From the NCBI RefSeq assembly GCF_021432065.1, contig NZ_CP090364.1, positions 1 through 64,000 of the forward strand: 64,000 nucleotides of DNA, written 5' to 3'. Both the position numbers and the translations under genes were made by a program. The notes beneath the pieces are model-generated. The model searched no databases and had not been told where the DNA came from. It saw nothing but the letters and a program-made list of their open reading frames with translations. This DNA is from Photobacterium sp. TLY01 (GTDB lineage Bacteria; Pseudomonadota; Gammaproteobacteria; Enterobacterales; Vibrionaceae). The first letter of the stretch is position 1; every line of letters begins with the position of its first letter. Below, one piece after another: positions 48,514-58,573 of the stretch.

Positions 48514-50232
48514 ATGGCATTATTGGAAGTTAAAAACCTTCGTATTGAATACCCGTCTCGTCACGGTATCCACGCTGCGGTGAAATCACTGTCGTTCACA
48601 ATAGAGCGCGGTGAGATCGTCGGTGTCGTCGGGGAATCCGGGGCGGGTAAATCAACGGTCGGTAATGCCGTAATCGATCTGTTGAGTCCTCCGGGCAAGA
48701 TTGCCAGTGGTGACGTCTACCTGGACGGTCAGAAAATTTCGGGTCTGAAACCGGAAGCGATGCGCAAAGTGCGCGGCGCGAAGATCGGTTTTATATTTCA
48801 GGATCCGATGACCTCGCTGAACCCTTTGTATACCGTTGAGCGTCAGTTGACGGAAACCATCATCACCAATTTGAATGTCAGTAAAGAAGAAGCGGTTCGC
48901 CGCGCGATTAAGCTGATGGAGCAGGTTGGGATCCCGCAGCCGGAAATTCGCATTAAGCAGTATCCGCATCAATTTTCCGGCGGTATGCGTCAGCGCGTGG
49001 TGATTGCCATCGCCCTGGCTGGTGAGCCAGATTTAATCATTGCTGATGAACCGACCACAGCGCTTGATGTGTCGATTCAGGATCAGATCCTGACCCTGAT
49101 TCGCGAGTTGTGTGTGAAGAAAAATGTCGGCTGTATGCTGGTGACCCATGATATGGGGGTGGTTTCCAATGTCACCGACAGAGTTGCCGTGATGTATCGG
49201 GGTGATCTGGTTGAAATCGGTCCGACGGAACAGGTACTGGGCCATCCGAACCACCCGTACACCAAAAGCCTGATTTCTGCGGTGCCGCGCTCGGATATCA
49301 AACTGGCTCGCTTCCCTTTGGTCAGCTATATCGAAGAAGCAGGTGAAACCACGCAACTGGATGTGAAAAATCACTGGCTGGGTCAGAGTGAAGACCAGCG
49401 TCAGTACACAGGCGCTTTATTGCAGGTCGAGAATGTCAATCTGCGCTTTGTGACCAAAGATTCTTTCTTTGAAAGCCGCCGTGAATATGTGCAGGCCTCG
49501 AACAATGTCAGCTTTGAGGTGTTTGAAGGCGAGACCTTTGGCCTGGTCGGTGAGTCCGGTTCAGGGAAATCTACCATTGCCCGTGTGATTGCCGGTTTGT
49601 ATCCGCCTAACTCAGGAAAAGTGGTCTTTGAAGGCATCGATCTGACCGCGCTCAAGAGCGAGAACGAACGGCGCCCGATGCGTCGCCAGATGCAGATGGT
49701 ATTCCAGAATCCGTATTCTTCCATGAACCCGCGGATGAAAATTTTCGACATCATCGCTGAGCCGATCCGTTTCCATAAACTGGCCAGCAGTGAATCTCAG
49801 GTGCGTCAGATTGTTGGTGATCTACTTGACCATGTCGGTCTGGGTCGTGCTGCTGGCGTGAAATACCCCCATGAATTCTCGGGCGGTCAGCGTCAGCGTA
49901 TTTCGATTGCCCGTGCCCTGGCCACTCGCCCCCGTCTGCTGATTTGTGACGAGCCGACCTCGGCGCTTGATGTGTCGGTTCAGGCGCAAATCCTCAACCT
50001 GCTCAAAGATCTGCAGGATGAGCTGAACCTGACGATGCTGTTTATCAGTCACGACTTACCTGTGATTCGCCAGATGTGTGATCGCATCGGCGTGATGCAG
50101 AAAGGCACCTTGCTGGAAGTGGCACCAACTGAGCAGTTGTTCACGGCGCCGCAGCATGAATACAGCAAGCAATTGATTTCTTTGATGCCTGAGTTCAAGG
50201 GAATGAGTCAGGAAGGCCTGAAACTGGCCTGA
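48514..50232 (+). CDS. Peptide-type ABC importer, tandem ATPase subunit
   Basis: This protein powers a dipeptide, oligopeptide or glutathione-type importer. The 572 residues contain two nucleotide-binding domains fused head to tail, like GsiA or YejF: Walker A GESGAGKST and signature FSGGMRQR in the first, GESGSGKST and FSGGQRQR in the second. Each half ends in an oligopeptide/dipeptide C-terminal region (NHPYTKSLISAVPR). It is the first gene of a four-gene operon followed by a binding protein and two permeases. Substrate is not readable from sequence. Confidence 0.88.
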   Translation: MALLEVKNLRIEYPSRHGIHAAVKSLSFTIERGEIVGVVGESGAGKSTVGNAVIDLLSPPGKIASGDVYLDGQKISGLKPEAMRKVRGAKIGFIFQDPMTSLNPLYTVERQLTETIITNLNVSKEEAVRRAIKLMEQVGIPQPEIRIKQYPHQFSGGMRQRVVIAIALAGEPDLIIADEPTTALDVSIQDQILTLIRELCVKKNVGCMLVTHDMGVVSNVTDRVAVMYRGDLVEIGPTEQVLGHPNHPYTKSLISAVPRSDIKLARFPLVSYIEEAGETTQLDVKNHWLGQSEDQRQYTGALLQVENVNLRFVTKDSFFESRREYVQASNNVSFEVFEGETFGLVGESGSGKSTIARVIAGLYPPNSGKVVFEGIDLTALKSENERRPMRRQMQMVFQNPYSSMNPRMKIFDIIAEPIRFHKLASSESQVRQIVGDLLDHVGLGRAAGVKYPHEFSGGQRQRISIARALATRPRLLICDEPTSALDVSVQAQILNLLKDLQDELNLTMLFISHDLPVIRQMCDRIGVMQKGTLLEVAPTEQLFTAPQHEYSKQLISLMPEFKGMSQEGLKLA

Positions 50233-50273
50233 TACAGAACCTGTTTGCCCGCCGGTGACATTGGTTGCCGGCA

Positions 50274-50292
50274 CGGCTCGTTCTGCGAGCCG
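50274..50292 (+). other. Intercistronic hairpin
   Basis: CGGCTCG and CGAGCCG arms around TTCTG lie between the ATPase and binding-protein genes, without a T-run. It may stabilise the downstream mRNA, since binding proteins are usually made in excess. Confidence 0.5.
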
Positions 50293-50373
50293 GGCTGATG
50301 TTGCTTACCTAAACCAATAATAAGCAAACATAACCATCTGGGAGTTCTCTCCCTGCATAAAGGAGCTATGCAA

Positions 50374-51927
50374 ATGAAAACCTTCAAGAGCAAGATAGCC
50401 GTTGCGTTAATGGCTGCTGGTCTGAGCTTCGGTGCGGCGGCTGCCAATCTGAATCTGGCTTATGATGCTGACCCGGTCTCTATGGATCCACATGAGCAAT
50501 TGTCCGGCGGCACGCTGCAACTTTCTCACATGACTTTTGACCCGCTGATCCGTTTTACCCAGTCGATGGAGTTTGAACCTCGCCTGGCAACATCCTGGGA
50601 GCGTGTTGATAACAACACCATGCGTTTCAAGCTGCGTGAAGGTGTGAAGTTCCACTCCGGCAACACCTTCAGCGCTGATGACGTGGTCTGGACGTTCAAG
50701 CGTCTGAAGTCTTCTGCGGACTTCAAAGGGATCTTCACCCCGATCGTTGATATCAAAAAAGTGGATGCCAACACAGTGGACGTGATCACTGACGGGACTT
50801 ATCCACTGATTGAAAACGTCATGACCTATGTGTTCCCGATGGACAGCAAGTTCTATACGGGCCAGACCGCGGACGGCAAAGACAAGGCTGAACTGAAGAA
50901 AAACGGTTCGACTTTTGCCTCGACCAATATCTCTGGTACCGGTGCATTCAAAGTGGTCAGCCGCGAGCAGGGCGTGAAAGTTGAGTTCGAGCGTTTTGCG
51001 GACTACTGGGACAAAGACAGCGAAGGTAATGTGGATCACATCACGCTGCGCCCAATCAAAGAAGATGCCACCCGTGTTGCAGCCCTGCTGTCGGGCGACG
51101 TTGATATGATTGCGCCTGTGTCGCCGAACGATTATCAGCGTATCAAGAGCAACGATAAGCTGGATCTGGTGACCATGCCGGGTACCCGCGTCATTACCTT
51201 CCAGCTGAACCAGAAAGTGGCTGAGCCGCTGCGTGATGCGCGTGTGCGTCAGGCGATTGTTTACGCGGTGAACAACGAAGGGATTGCCGAGAAGATCATG
51301 AAAGGCGCCGCAACGCCTGCCGGCCAGCAGAGCCCAGTGGGTTATGCCGGTTACAATGAGTCGCTGACACCGCGTTACGATCTGAAAAAAGCTCAGCAGC
51401 TGATGAAAGATGCCGGTTATGAGAACGGTTTCTCTATTACCATGATTGCGCCGAACAACCGTTACGTGAACGATGAGAAAGTCGCTCAGGCTGTGGCGGC
51501 GATGCTGGCGAAAATCAAGATCAAAGTTGACCTGCAAACCATGCCAAAAGCTCAGTACTGGCCTGAGTTTGATAAGTGTGAAGCGGGCATGCTGATGATC
51601 GGCTGGCACCCGGATACAGAAGATTCAGCGAACTTTACTGAGTTCCTGACCATGACCCGTAACGCTGACACAGGTAAAGGTCAGTACAACTGTGGTCATT
51701 ACTCGAACGCTGAAGTCGACAAGCTGGTTGAAGCGGCCAACACGGAAACCGATCTGGAAAAACGCAGCACGATGCTGAAGAAGGTTGAAGAGTTGCTGTA
51801 CAACGACGCTGCCTTTGTTCCACTGTACTGGCAAGACCCGTCTTGGGCTGCCAAGAAGAATGTGGACATCAAACCTATCGTCAACGGTATGGACTTCCCG
51901 TACCTGGGCGATCTGGTGATTAAGTAA
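50374..51927 (+). CDS. Peptide-type ABC importer, periplasmic binding protein
   Basis: This solute-binding protein family 5 member delivers substrate to the permeases. A signal peptide (MKTFKSKIAVALMAAGLSFGAAAA) is followed by the family start NLNLAYDADPVSMDPHEQLSGG. The mature protein has the usual length (about 495). The start at 50374 has AGGAG eight bases upstream; an ATG six bases earlier is also possible. Two cysteines (KCEAG, YNCGH) lie in the C-terminal third. The ligand may be a peptide or glutathione. Confidence 0.88.
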   Translation: MKTFKSKIAVALMAAGLSFGAAAANLNLAYDADPVSMDPHEQLSGGTLQLSHMTFDPLIRFTQSMEFEPRLATSWERVDNNTMRFKLREGVKFHSGNTFSADDVVWTFKRLKSSADFKGIFTPIVDIKKVDANTVDVITDGTYPLIENVMTYVFPMDSKFYTGQTADGKDKAELKKNGSTFASTNISGTGAFKVVSREQGVKVEFERFADYWDKDSEGNVDHITLRPIKEDATRVAALLSGDVDMIAPVSPNDYQRIKSNDKLDLVTMPGTRVITFQLNQKVAEPLRDARVRQAIVYAVNNEGIAEKIMKGAATPAGQQSPVGYAGYNESLTPRYDLKKAQQLMKDAGYENGFSITMIAPNNRYVNDEKVAQAVAAMLAKIKIKVDLQTMPKAQYWPEFDKCEAGMLMIGWHPDTEDSANFTEFLTMTRNADTGKGQYNCGHYSNAEVDKLVEAANTETDLEKRSTMLKKVEELLYNDAAFVPLYWQDPSWAAKKNVDIKPIVNGMDFPYLGDLVIK

Positions 51928-51941
51928 TACCTTTCGTAATG

Positions 51942-51966
51942 CAGGCTCCGGCGTTGGCCGGGGCCT
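51942..51966 (+). other. REP-like intercistronic hairpin
   Basis: CAGGCTCCGGC and GCCGGGGCCTG arms form a near-perfect stem between the binding protein and the first permease. It is likely an mRNA-stabilising element. Confidence 0.5.
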
Positions 51967-51993
51967 GATTATGGATGTCTAAAGAGGCAAGAA

Positions 51994-52971
51994 ATGTTTA
52001 CGTTTTTGGTCAAGCGCCTGGTGCAGGCACTGGTAGTGATGTTTGTGATCAGTCTGGTGGCGTTTGCTATCCAGGACAATTTAGGCGATCCCCTGCGTGA
52101 GCTGGTGGGACAGTCTGTGTCCGAAGCCGAGCGTGATGCGCTGCGGACTGAAATGGGCCTCAACGATCCCTTTATGGTGAAGTACGGCCGCTTTATTTCG
52201 AAAGCCGTTCAGGGAGATTTAGGCAATTCCTATTTCTTCAAACGTCCGGTTGTTGATGTGATTCTGGACAAGTTAGTGGCCACACTGGAGCTGGTGTTTG
52301 CTGCGTCTCTGATTATTGTTGTGGTGTCGATCCCCTTAGGCGTTTATTCGGCCATCCACCCCAACAGCGCCCTGACCAAAGTGATCATGGGCTTTAGCAT
52401 AGTCGGGATTTCGATTCCGGTCTTTTTGACCGCCATTATGCTGATGTATGTCTTCTCAATTGAATTAGGCTGGCTGCCCTCGTTCGGACGGGGCGAGACG
52501 GCCAATCTGCTGGGCTGGGAATCCGGCTTCTTTACGCTCGATGGTCTGGCGCACCTGATCCTGCCAAGTATCTCGCTGGCATCGATTATGTTGCCGCTCT
52601 TTATCCGCCTGGTGCGTTCTGAAATGCTCGAAGCCCTGAGCACTGAGTATGTGAAATTTGCCCGAGCCAAAGGCCTGGCACAGAACAAGGTGTATTATCA
52701 GCACGCGCTGAAAAACACTATGCTGCCGGTGATCACTGTCGGCGGGGTACAAATCGGGACCATGGTGGCTTACACCATACTGACCGAAACTGTGTTCCAG
52801 TGGCCGGGAACGGGTTTCCTGTTCCTGGAAGCGATTAACCGGGTGGATACCCCGTTGATTACCGCTTATGTGATTTTTGTTGGCCTGATTTTCGTGGTCA
52901 CCAATACCCTGGTTGACCTGCTGTACGGCCTGATCAACCCAACCGTCAACCTGACCGGCAAAGGAGCGTAA
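51994..52971 (+). CDS. Peptide-type ABC importer, permease 1 (DppB type)
   Basis: This inner-membrane subunit forms half of the translocation pathway. The 325 residues have six or more membrane segments and the DppB-type N-terminus MFTFLVKRLVQALVVMFVIS. The coupling region is near EYVKFARAKGLAQNKVYYQHALKN, the EAA loop, and GTGFLFLEAINRVDTPLI near the end is typical. It is followed by permease 2 after 2 bases. Confidence 0.9.
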   Translation: MFTFLVKRLVQALVVMFVISLVAFAIQDNLGDPLRELVGQSVSEAERDALRTEMGLNDPFMVKYGRFISKAVQGDLGNSYFFKRPVVDVILDKLVATLELVFAASLIIVVVSIPLGVYSAIHPNSALTKVIMGFSIVGISIPVFLTAIMLMYVFSIELGWLPSFGRGETANLLGWESGFFTLDGLAHLILPSISLASIMLPLFIRLVRSEMLEALSTEYVKFARAKGLAQNKVYYQHALKNTMLPVITVGGVQIGTMVAYTILTETVFQWPGTGFLFLEAINRVDTPLITAYVIFVGLIFVVTNTLVDLLYGLINPTVNLTGKGA

Positions 52972-52973
52972 TC

Positions 52974-53915
52974 ATGACGACTAAGACGACTGACGCGCCT
53001 TCACGTTGGCAGCGTTTTCTGAATTCAGATTTCATTTATTTCTTTAAAAAAGACAAAGTGGCGATTGCCAGTTTTACTGTGTTTCTGATCTTTGTCCTGA
53101 CGGCGCTGTTCGCCCCGCTGCTGTCACCCATGAACCCGTATGATCTGAACAGCATTGATATTATGGACTCAGAGCTGGCACCGTCATGGATGGAGTTTGG
53201 CGACGCCCGTTTCCTGTTGGGCACTGATGACCAGGGCCGTGATATTCTGTCGACCATTATCTACGGGCTGCGTATTTCACTGGCTATCGGCCTGTTTGCT
53301 GTCGCGCTGCAGCTGTTTATCGGCATCATCGTCGGGCTGTGTGCGGGTTACTTCGGTGGCCGGATTGACAGCTTCCTGATGCGTATTGCTGATGTCCAGT
53401 TGTCCTTCTCGACCATGATGGTGGCGATTATTGTTTCGGCAATTTTCAAAGCCAGCTTTGGCAGTGATTTTTACAGCCAGTACGCCATCGTGATGCTGGT
53501 GGTGATTATCGGGATTGCCGAATGGCCGCAGTATGCACGGACTGTGCGGGCCTCTGTGCTGGCAGAGAAGAAGAAAGAATATGTTGAAGCCTCCCGCGTG
53601 ATGGGCCTGAAATCAATGCGCATCATGTTCCGCCATATTCTGCCCAACTGCCTGTCGCCGATCCTGGTGATCTCCACGGTCCAGGTGGCCAATGCCATTA
53701 TGTCGGAAGCGGCACTGTCTTTCCTGGGACTGGGAATGCCGGTCGATCAGCCGTCACTGGGCTCGCTGATCAGCATCGGTTTCAACTACATCTTCTCCGG
53801 TTCCTGGTGGATCACCGCATTTCCCGGCATTGTGCTGGTGACGCTGGTGCTGGTGATCAACCTGCTGGGTGACTGGCTGCGTGATGTCTTTAACCCGAAG
53901 GTCTACAAAGGTTAA
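52974..53915 (+). CDS. Peptide-type ABC importer, permease 2 (DppC type)
   Basis: The 313-residue product is the second membrane subunit, with the N-terminal cytoplasmic helix region and DppC-type blocks LGTDDQGRDILSTIIYGLRIS and the EAA loop YVEASRVMGLKSMRIMFRHILPN. It ends in WLRDVFNPKVYKG. A terminator follows, closing the operon. Confidence 0.9.
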   Translation: MTTKTTDAPSRWQRFLNSDFIYFFKKDKVAIASFTVFLIFVLTALFAPLLSPMNPYDLNSIDIMDSELAPSWMEFGDARFLLGTDDQGRDILSTIIYGLRISLAIGLFAVALQLFIGIIVGLCAGYFGGRIDSFLMRIADVQLSFSTMMVAIIVSAIFKASFGSDFYSQYAIVMLVVIIGIAEWPQYARTVRASVLAEKKKEYVEASRVMGLKSMRIMFRHILPNCLSPILVISTVQVANAIMSEAALSFLGLGMPVDQPSLGSLISIGFNYIFSGSWWITAFPGIVLVTLVLVINLLGDWLRDVFNPKVYKG

Positions 53916-53945
53916 ATCTGACGCGCTGAAGCTGACTCTCTTCAC

Positions 53946-53973
53946 AACCCCTGCCACGGCAGGGGTTTTTTTT
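53946..53973 (+). terminator. Terminator after the peptide ABC operon
   Basis: AACCCCTGCC and GGCAGGGGTT form a perfect stem followed by a T-run. Confidence 0.9.
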
Positions 53974-54275
53974 CCTCCCGTAATCCTTCTGTTCATCTTT
54001 GCCGCAATGCGCCCAAGCCATGCTGTGAAAGCCGGGCTCTCGCTGAATTTAAGTTTTTCTTTATTTTTCAATTTCTTATTTTGTAAGTGAATTGATACAA
54101 ACTGCTTACACGTGCTTACCAAGCACTCAGTGACTTACAGACGCTCACAATGAATAATTGATAAACAAAAAGTTAACAAATCAGCAACAATTCGAGTGCC
54201 TGTCCATCAGGGCGAACGGTGCCGGGATGCGGCGGTTTGGCAACGACAATAATAGTTATCCAGGGAGGATAAAAC

Positions 54276-55532
54276 GTGACAGGTCTGAACAAAACACTGA
54301 CAGCGGCAACCTTTGCTGCGCTGATTTCGGGACAAGCACACGCCGGTAATGTGGAAGTACTGCATTACTGGACCTCGGGTGGCGAGGCGGCAGCACTGGC
54401 CATTTTGCAGAAAATGATGAAGGACGAAGGACACAGCTGGACGGACTTTGCAGTGGCCGGCGGTGGCGGCGAAACGGCGATGACAGTGCTGAAGTCGCGT
54501 GCCATTTCGGGCAATCCGCCTTCCGCTTCCATGATAGCCGGCCCTGAAATTGCCCAGTGGGGTGATCTGGGTGTACTGGCCAAACTGGACGAGGTTGCCA
54601 CCAGTGAAGGCTGGGACGCTTTGCTACCCAAAGCCGTGGCCGATATTCATAAATATCAGGGCAGTTATGTAGCGGCGCCGGTGAATGTCCACCGGATCAA
54701 TTGGATGTGGATGAACAAGTCGATCTTAGATCAGGTGAACGGCGGTCAAGTGCCACAAAGCTGGGATGAGTTCTTCGCCTTTATGGACAAGGCCAAGCAG
54801 GCCGGCTTTATTGCCTTTGCCCATGGCGGCCAGGACTGGCAGGACGCGACTGTGTTTGAACAGGTCGCACTGGGTGTCGGCGGTGATGACTGGTACCGTC
54901 AGGCTTTTGTCGAGCTGGATAAGCAGGCGCTGAGCTCTGACACCATGACTCAGGCTTTTGCGACCTTCAAAAAGCTGAAATCCTACATGGATCCAGGCAT
55001 GCCGGGACGTGACTGGAACCTGACGACCGCCATGGTGATCGACGGTAAAGCCGCTGTGCAAATTATGGGTGACTGGGCAAAGGGTGAGTTTGCCGCTGCC
55101 GGTAAACAGCCCGGCAAGGATTATGTCTGCGCCACAGTGCCAGGCACGCAGAATGCGTTCAACTTCAATGTCGATGCTTTCATGATGTTTGCGCAGAAAA
55201 GTAAAGAGGCGCAGGCTGCCCAGCAGGATTTGTCGCGCTTGCTGGTGTCGAAGGAATTTCAGGAGGAGTTCAACCTGAAAAAAGGCTCGATTCCGGTCCG
55301 CCCCGATGTGTCACTGGCCCGCTACGACAGCTGCGCCAAGCAGTCGATGTCTGATTTTCAGGCCAGTGCGAAATCCGGCTCACTGGTGCCGAGCTTCGCC
55401 CATGCCATGGCGATGGAGCCGGCCGTCAGCGGCGCTGTGTATGATGTCGTGACCAATTTTTTCAATGACAACGACATGACGGCGGATGCGGCCACATCGC
55501 GTCTGGTGTCGGCCATCGAGCTGGCGCAGTAA
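54276..55532 (+). CDS. Glucose/mannose-type ABC importer, binding protein
   Basis: This family 1 sugar-binding protein starts at a GTG (54276) with GGGAGGAT about six bases upstream. A signal peptide ends AHAGNVEVLHYW; the mature start HYWTSGGEAAAL is characteristic of the glucose or mannose binding proteins GtsA and GltB of pseudomonads. The 418-residue length fits. It leads a four-gene operon with two permeases and an ATPase. The sugar is inferred. Confidence 0.85.
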   Translation: MTGLNKTLTAATFAALISGQAHAGNVEVLHYWTSGGEAAALAILQKMMKDEGHSWTDFAVAGGGGETAMTVLKSRAISGNPPSASMIAGPEIAQWGDLGVLAKLDEVATSEGWDALLPKAVADIHKYQGSYVAAPVNVHRINWMWMNKSILDQVNGGQVPQSWDEFFAFMDKAKQAGFIAFAHGGQDWQDATVFEQVALGVGGDDWYRQAFVELDKQALSSDTMTQAFATFKKLKSYMDPGMPGRDWNLTTAMVIDGKAAVQIMGDWAKGEFAAAGKQPGKDYVCATVPGTQNAFNFNVDAFMMFAQKSKEAQAAQQDLSRLLVSKEFQEEFNLKKGSIPVRPDVSLARYDSCAKQSMSDFQASAKSGSLVPSFAHAMAMEPAVSGAVYDVVTNFFNDNDMTADAATSRLVSAIELAQ

Positions 55533-55595
55533 TCCCGTTAAGCAGGCCGGTACAGCAGTGCCGGCTTTCCTGCCTATTTTGACAAGAGCCTTGTT

Positions 55596-56525
55596 ATGAC
55601 GATTGGAACTCAAGCTCAGCCACTGTCGGGCGTGCCGTCACGGGAAAGTCTGGCTGATAAGCTGCAAGCCGTGTTGCCCAAAATAGTACTAGCCCCCTCC
55701 ATGGCGATCACTTTGGTGTTTACCTATGGATTTATTGTGTGGTCGTTGGTGCTGTCCTTCACCAACTCCCGCATGCTGCCGAACTATGACTTCATCGGCC
55801 TGAGCAATTACAGCAAGCTGTTCAGCATGGACCGCTGGACGGTAGCCTATACCAACCTGTTTATCTTTGGTTTTCTGTTTATTGTGATTGCCATTTGCGT
55901 GGGCACCCTGCTGGCGATCTTGCTGGATCAGAAAATACGGGCCGAAGGTGTACTGCGGACCATTTACCTGTATCCGTTTGCGCTTTCGCTGATTGTGACA
56001 GGGACCGCCTGGAAATGGATACTCAATCCTGAAATCGGCATTGAGAAACTGATGCACGATATCGGCTTTAGCCGCTTTCAGTTCGACTGGCTGGTGGATA
56101 AGGACATGGCGATTTACACCATCGTCATTGCGGCGGTGTGGCAGGCCTCCGGTTTCGTGATGGCCATCATGCTGGCCGGATTACGGGGGGTGGATAATTC
56201 CATCATTAAGGCTGCACAGATAGACGGCGCGACCATGCCGACGATTTATCGCCGCATCATACTGCCGATCATGCGGCCGATCTTCTTCAGCTGCTTCATT
56301 ATCCTGTCTCATCTGGCAATCAAAAGCTTCGATCTGGTGGTGGTGCTGACAGCCGGCGGGCCTGGCTACTCAAGCGACCTACCGGCCACATTCATGTATC
56401 AGTACGCATTTGGCCGTAATCAGATTGGGATTGGCTCGGCCAGTGCCATGATCACCCTGATGGGCTTCATTGCCATTCTGATCCCCTATCTGTATTCCGA
56501 ACTGAGGAAGAAAAAGCATGGTTAA
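55596..56525 (+). CDS. Sugar ABC importer, permease 1
   Basis: This MalF/UgpA-type membrane subunit has 309 residues with six expected membrane segments. Coupling loop: IKAAQIDGATMPTIYRRIILP. It overlaps the next gene by 8 bases. Confidence 0.9.
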   Translation: MTIGTQAQPLSGVPSRESLADKLQAVLPKIVLAPSMAITLVFTYGFIVWSLVLSFTNSRMLPNYDFIGLSNYSKLFSMDRWTVAYTNLFIFGFLFIVIAICVGTLLAILLDQKIRAEGVLRTIYLYPFALSLIVTGTAWKWILNPEIGIEKLMHDIGFSRFQFDWLVDKDMAIYTIVIAAVWQASGFVMAIMLAGLRGVDNSIIKAAQIDGATMPTIYRRIILPIMRPIFFSCFIILSHLAIKSFDLVVVLTAGGPGYSSDLPATFMYQYAFGRNQIGIGSASAMITLMGFIAILIPYLYSELRKKKHG

Positions 56526-57384
56526 GGCTAATTGGCGCCAGCAAGCCGGGCGGGTTTTGACGTATCTGGTGCTGGCAATCTTTGCATTGTATTTCATCAT
56601 GCCACTCTTGGTGATGGTGTTTAATTCACTGAAAGAGCTGGCCGAAATCCGGACCGGGAATCTGGTGCTGCCGCCTCAGTCTCCGACCTCAGAGGCGTGG
56701 CAAAAAGCCTGGTCATCCGCCTGTACCGGGCTGAGTTGTGAAGGGGTGTCAGCGTACTTTTGGAACTCGTTCAAGATCACCTTACCGGCGGTAGTGCTGG
56801 CGTCAGCCATTGGTGCCATCAATGGCTATGTGCTCTCGAAGTGGCGGTTCAGGGGCAGTGAAGTGTTCTTTGCGCTGATGCTGCTGGGCTGCTTTATTCC
56901 CTTTCAGGCCGTCTTGCTGCCGATGGCACAGACGCTGGGGTATCTTGGGCTGGCGAACTCGGTGCCCGGTTTGATTCTGGTTCATACCATTTACGGGATT
57001 CCGTTCACGACCCTGTTTTACCGGAACTATTATGTCGGCTTGCCGACAGAGCTGATCTCCGCCGCCAAGCTGGACGGTGCCGGCTTTTTCCAGACCTTTT
57101 ACCATATCGTGCTGCCGCTCTCAGGCCCGATCATTGTGGTCACCCTGATCTGGGAGTTCACTAATATCTGGAACGATTTTCTGTTTGGGGTGGTGTATTC
57201 CGGCCCGGCGTCTCAGCCCATTACCGTCGCCCTCAACAATCTGGTGAACACCAGTCACGGTGTGAAGGAATATAACGTGGACATGGCGGCCGCGATTATT
57301 GCCGCTATCCCGACCATTTTTATCTACATCATCTCCGGCAAGTACTTCCTGCGTGGACTGGTTGCCGGTGCAGTCAAAGGATAA
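56518..57384 (+). CDS. Sugar ABC importer, permease 2
   Basis: This MalG/UgpE-type membrane subunit has 288 residues. The EAA loop is LISAAKLDGAGFFQTFYHIVLP. A long insert between the first membrane segments (residues about 45-80, rich in S and A, with two cysteines) is typical of glucose permease GltG. Its stop codon shares its last base with the ATPase ATG. Confidence 0.9.
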   Translation: MVKANWRQQAGRVLTYLVLAIFALYFIMPLLVMVFNSLKELAEIRTGNLVLPPQSPTSEAWQKAWSSACTGLSCEGVSAYFWNSFKITLPAVVLASAIGAINGYVLSKWRFRGSEVFFALMLLGCFIPFQAVLLPMAQTLGYLGLANSVPGLILVHTIYGIPFTTLFYRNYYVGLPTELISAAKLDGAGFFQTFYHIVLPLSGPIIVVTLIWEFTNIWNDFLFGVVYSGPASQPITVALNNLVNTSHGVKEYNVDMAAAIIAAIPTIFIYIISGKYFLRGLVAGAVKG

Positions 57385-58502
57385 TGACGATGTCGAGCTT
57401 ACATATCAAAGACGTAAATAAGCATTATGGCGATTACCACGCGCTGAAAGCGATAGATATCAAGATAGACAGTGGTGAGTTTCTGGTGCTGGTCGGCCCT
57501 TCCGGCTGCGGTAAGTCGACGCTGATGAATACCATCGCCGGGCTGGACAGTATCAGTGACGGCGCGATTTTGTTAGGTGACAAAGACGTGACGCATTTGT
57601 CCCCCAAAGACAGGGACATCGCCATGGTCTTTCAGTCGTATGCGCTGTACCCGAGTATGACGGTGCGTCGCAATATTGCCTTCGGACTGGAAATGCGCAA
57701 AGTGCCTCCGGCTCAGATTGCCCTGGAAGTGGACAGAGTGGCCGCCATGCTGCAGATCGATCATCTGCTCGACCGCAAGCCGGCTGAGCTGTCGGGCGGC
57801 CAGCGGCAGCGGGTTGCCATGGGACGTGCATTGGCCCGGGAGCCGCAGATATACCTGTTTGATGAGCCGCTCAGTAATCTGGATGCCAAACTCAGAGTGG
57901 AAATGCGTACAGAAATCAAAAAACTGCACCAGCGGCTGAAAACCACCATCGTCTACGTTACCCATGATCAGATTGAAGCCATGACGCTGGCCGACCGGAT
58001 TGCAGTGATGAAAGACGGTGTCTTGCTTCAGCTTGCCAGCCCGGAGCAGATTTACAACAACCCGGTCAATATGTTCGTGGCGGGCTTTATGGGCTCCCCC
58101 TCGATGAATTTTATCCGCAGCTACCTCAGAGCACTCAATGACGGTTTTGCCATCGAAGTGCACAACCGGGATGGTGAGCGGGTCAGTATTCCTTTGCCAG
58201 ACAAAGCAAACGATCTGTCGGCCTGGGTGAATCGCGAAGTGATATTGGGGCTTCGTCCTGAGCAGATCCGTCAGGCAACGGCGAATCCGCCAGCCGCGTT
58301 TGAAAGATACATCCGCAATCGGCTGGACGTGGTGGAGCCGACAGGCGCGGACACGCTGGTCGTCACCCAATTTAATGATCAGGACGTGACCGCGAGATTA
58401 GACCCTGAAAGCCACCCTCAATCGGGACGTGATTTCTTATTCGCGCTTGATGTGAGCAAAGCGGTACTGTTCGACCCGGACAGTGAAGACAGAATCTATT
58501 GA
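57384..58502 (+). CDS. Sugar ABC importer, ATPase (UgpC/MsmK type)
   Basis: The 372-residue subunit has Walker A GPSGCGKST, signature LSGGQRQRVAMGRALAREP and Walker B YLFDEPLSNLD, with a C-terminal TOBE-like regulatory domain that interacts with sugar regulators. It overlaps permease 2 by one base. A second ATG at 57390 is also possible. Confidence 0.92.
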   Translation: MTMSSLHIKDVNKHYGDYHALKAIDIKIDSGEFLVLVGPSGCGKSTLMNTIAGLDSISDGAILLGDKDVTHLSPKDRDIAMVFQSYALYPSMTVRRNIAFGLEMRKVPPAQIALEVDRVAAMLQIDHLLDRKPAELSGGQRQRVAMGRALAREPQIYLFDEPLSNLDAKLRVEMRTEIKKLHQRLKTTIVYVTHDQIEAMTLADRIAVMKDGVLLQLASPEQIYNNPVNMFVAGFMGSPSMNFIRSYLRALNDGFAIEVHNRDGERVSIPLPDKANDLSAWVNREVILGLRPEQIRQATANPPAAFERYIRNRLDVVEPTGADTLVVTQFNDQDVTARLDPESHPQSGRDFLFALDVSKAVLFDPDSEDRIY

Positions 58503-58526
58503 GTGGTGAGTTGTTCAGGGACAAAA

Positions 58527-58550
58527 AAAGCGGCTGTTTCCAGCCGCTTT
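58527..58550 (-). terminator. Terminator after the YjiH-type gene
   Basis: AAAGCGGCTG and CAGCCGCTTT form a stem; the preceding A tract reads as a T-run on the minus strand. It may also serve the sugar operon. Confidence 0.85.
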
Positions 58551-58573
58551 GTGATGAGTCGTTAAGACGGGTC

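Noticed and set aside
50407..51609. Long reverse frame of 400 residues opposite the peptide-binding protein gene
   Set aside because: Shadow of the gene on the other strand; no start signal or family.
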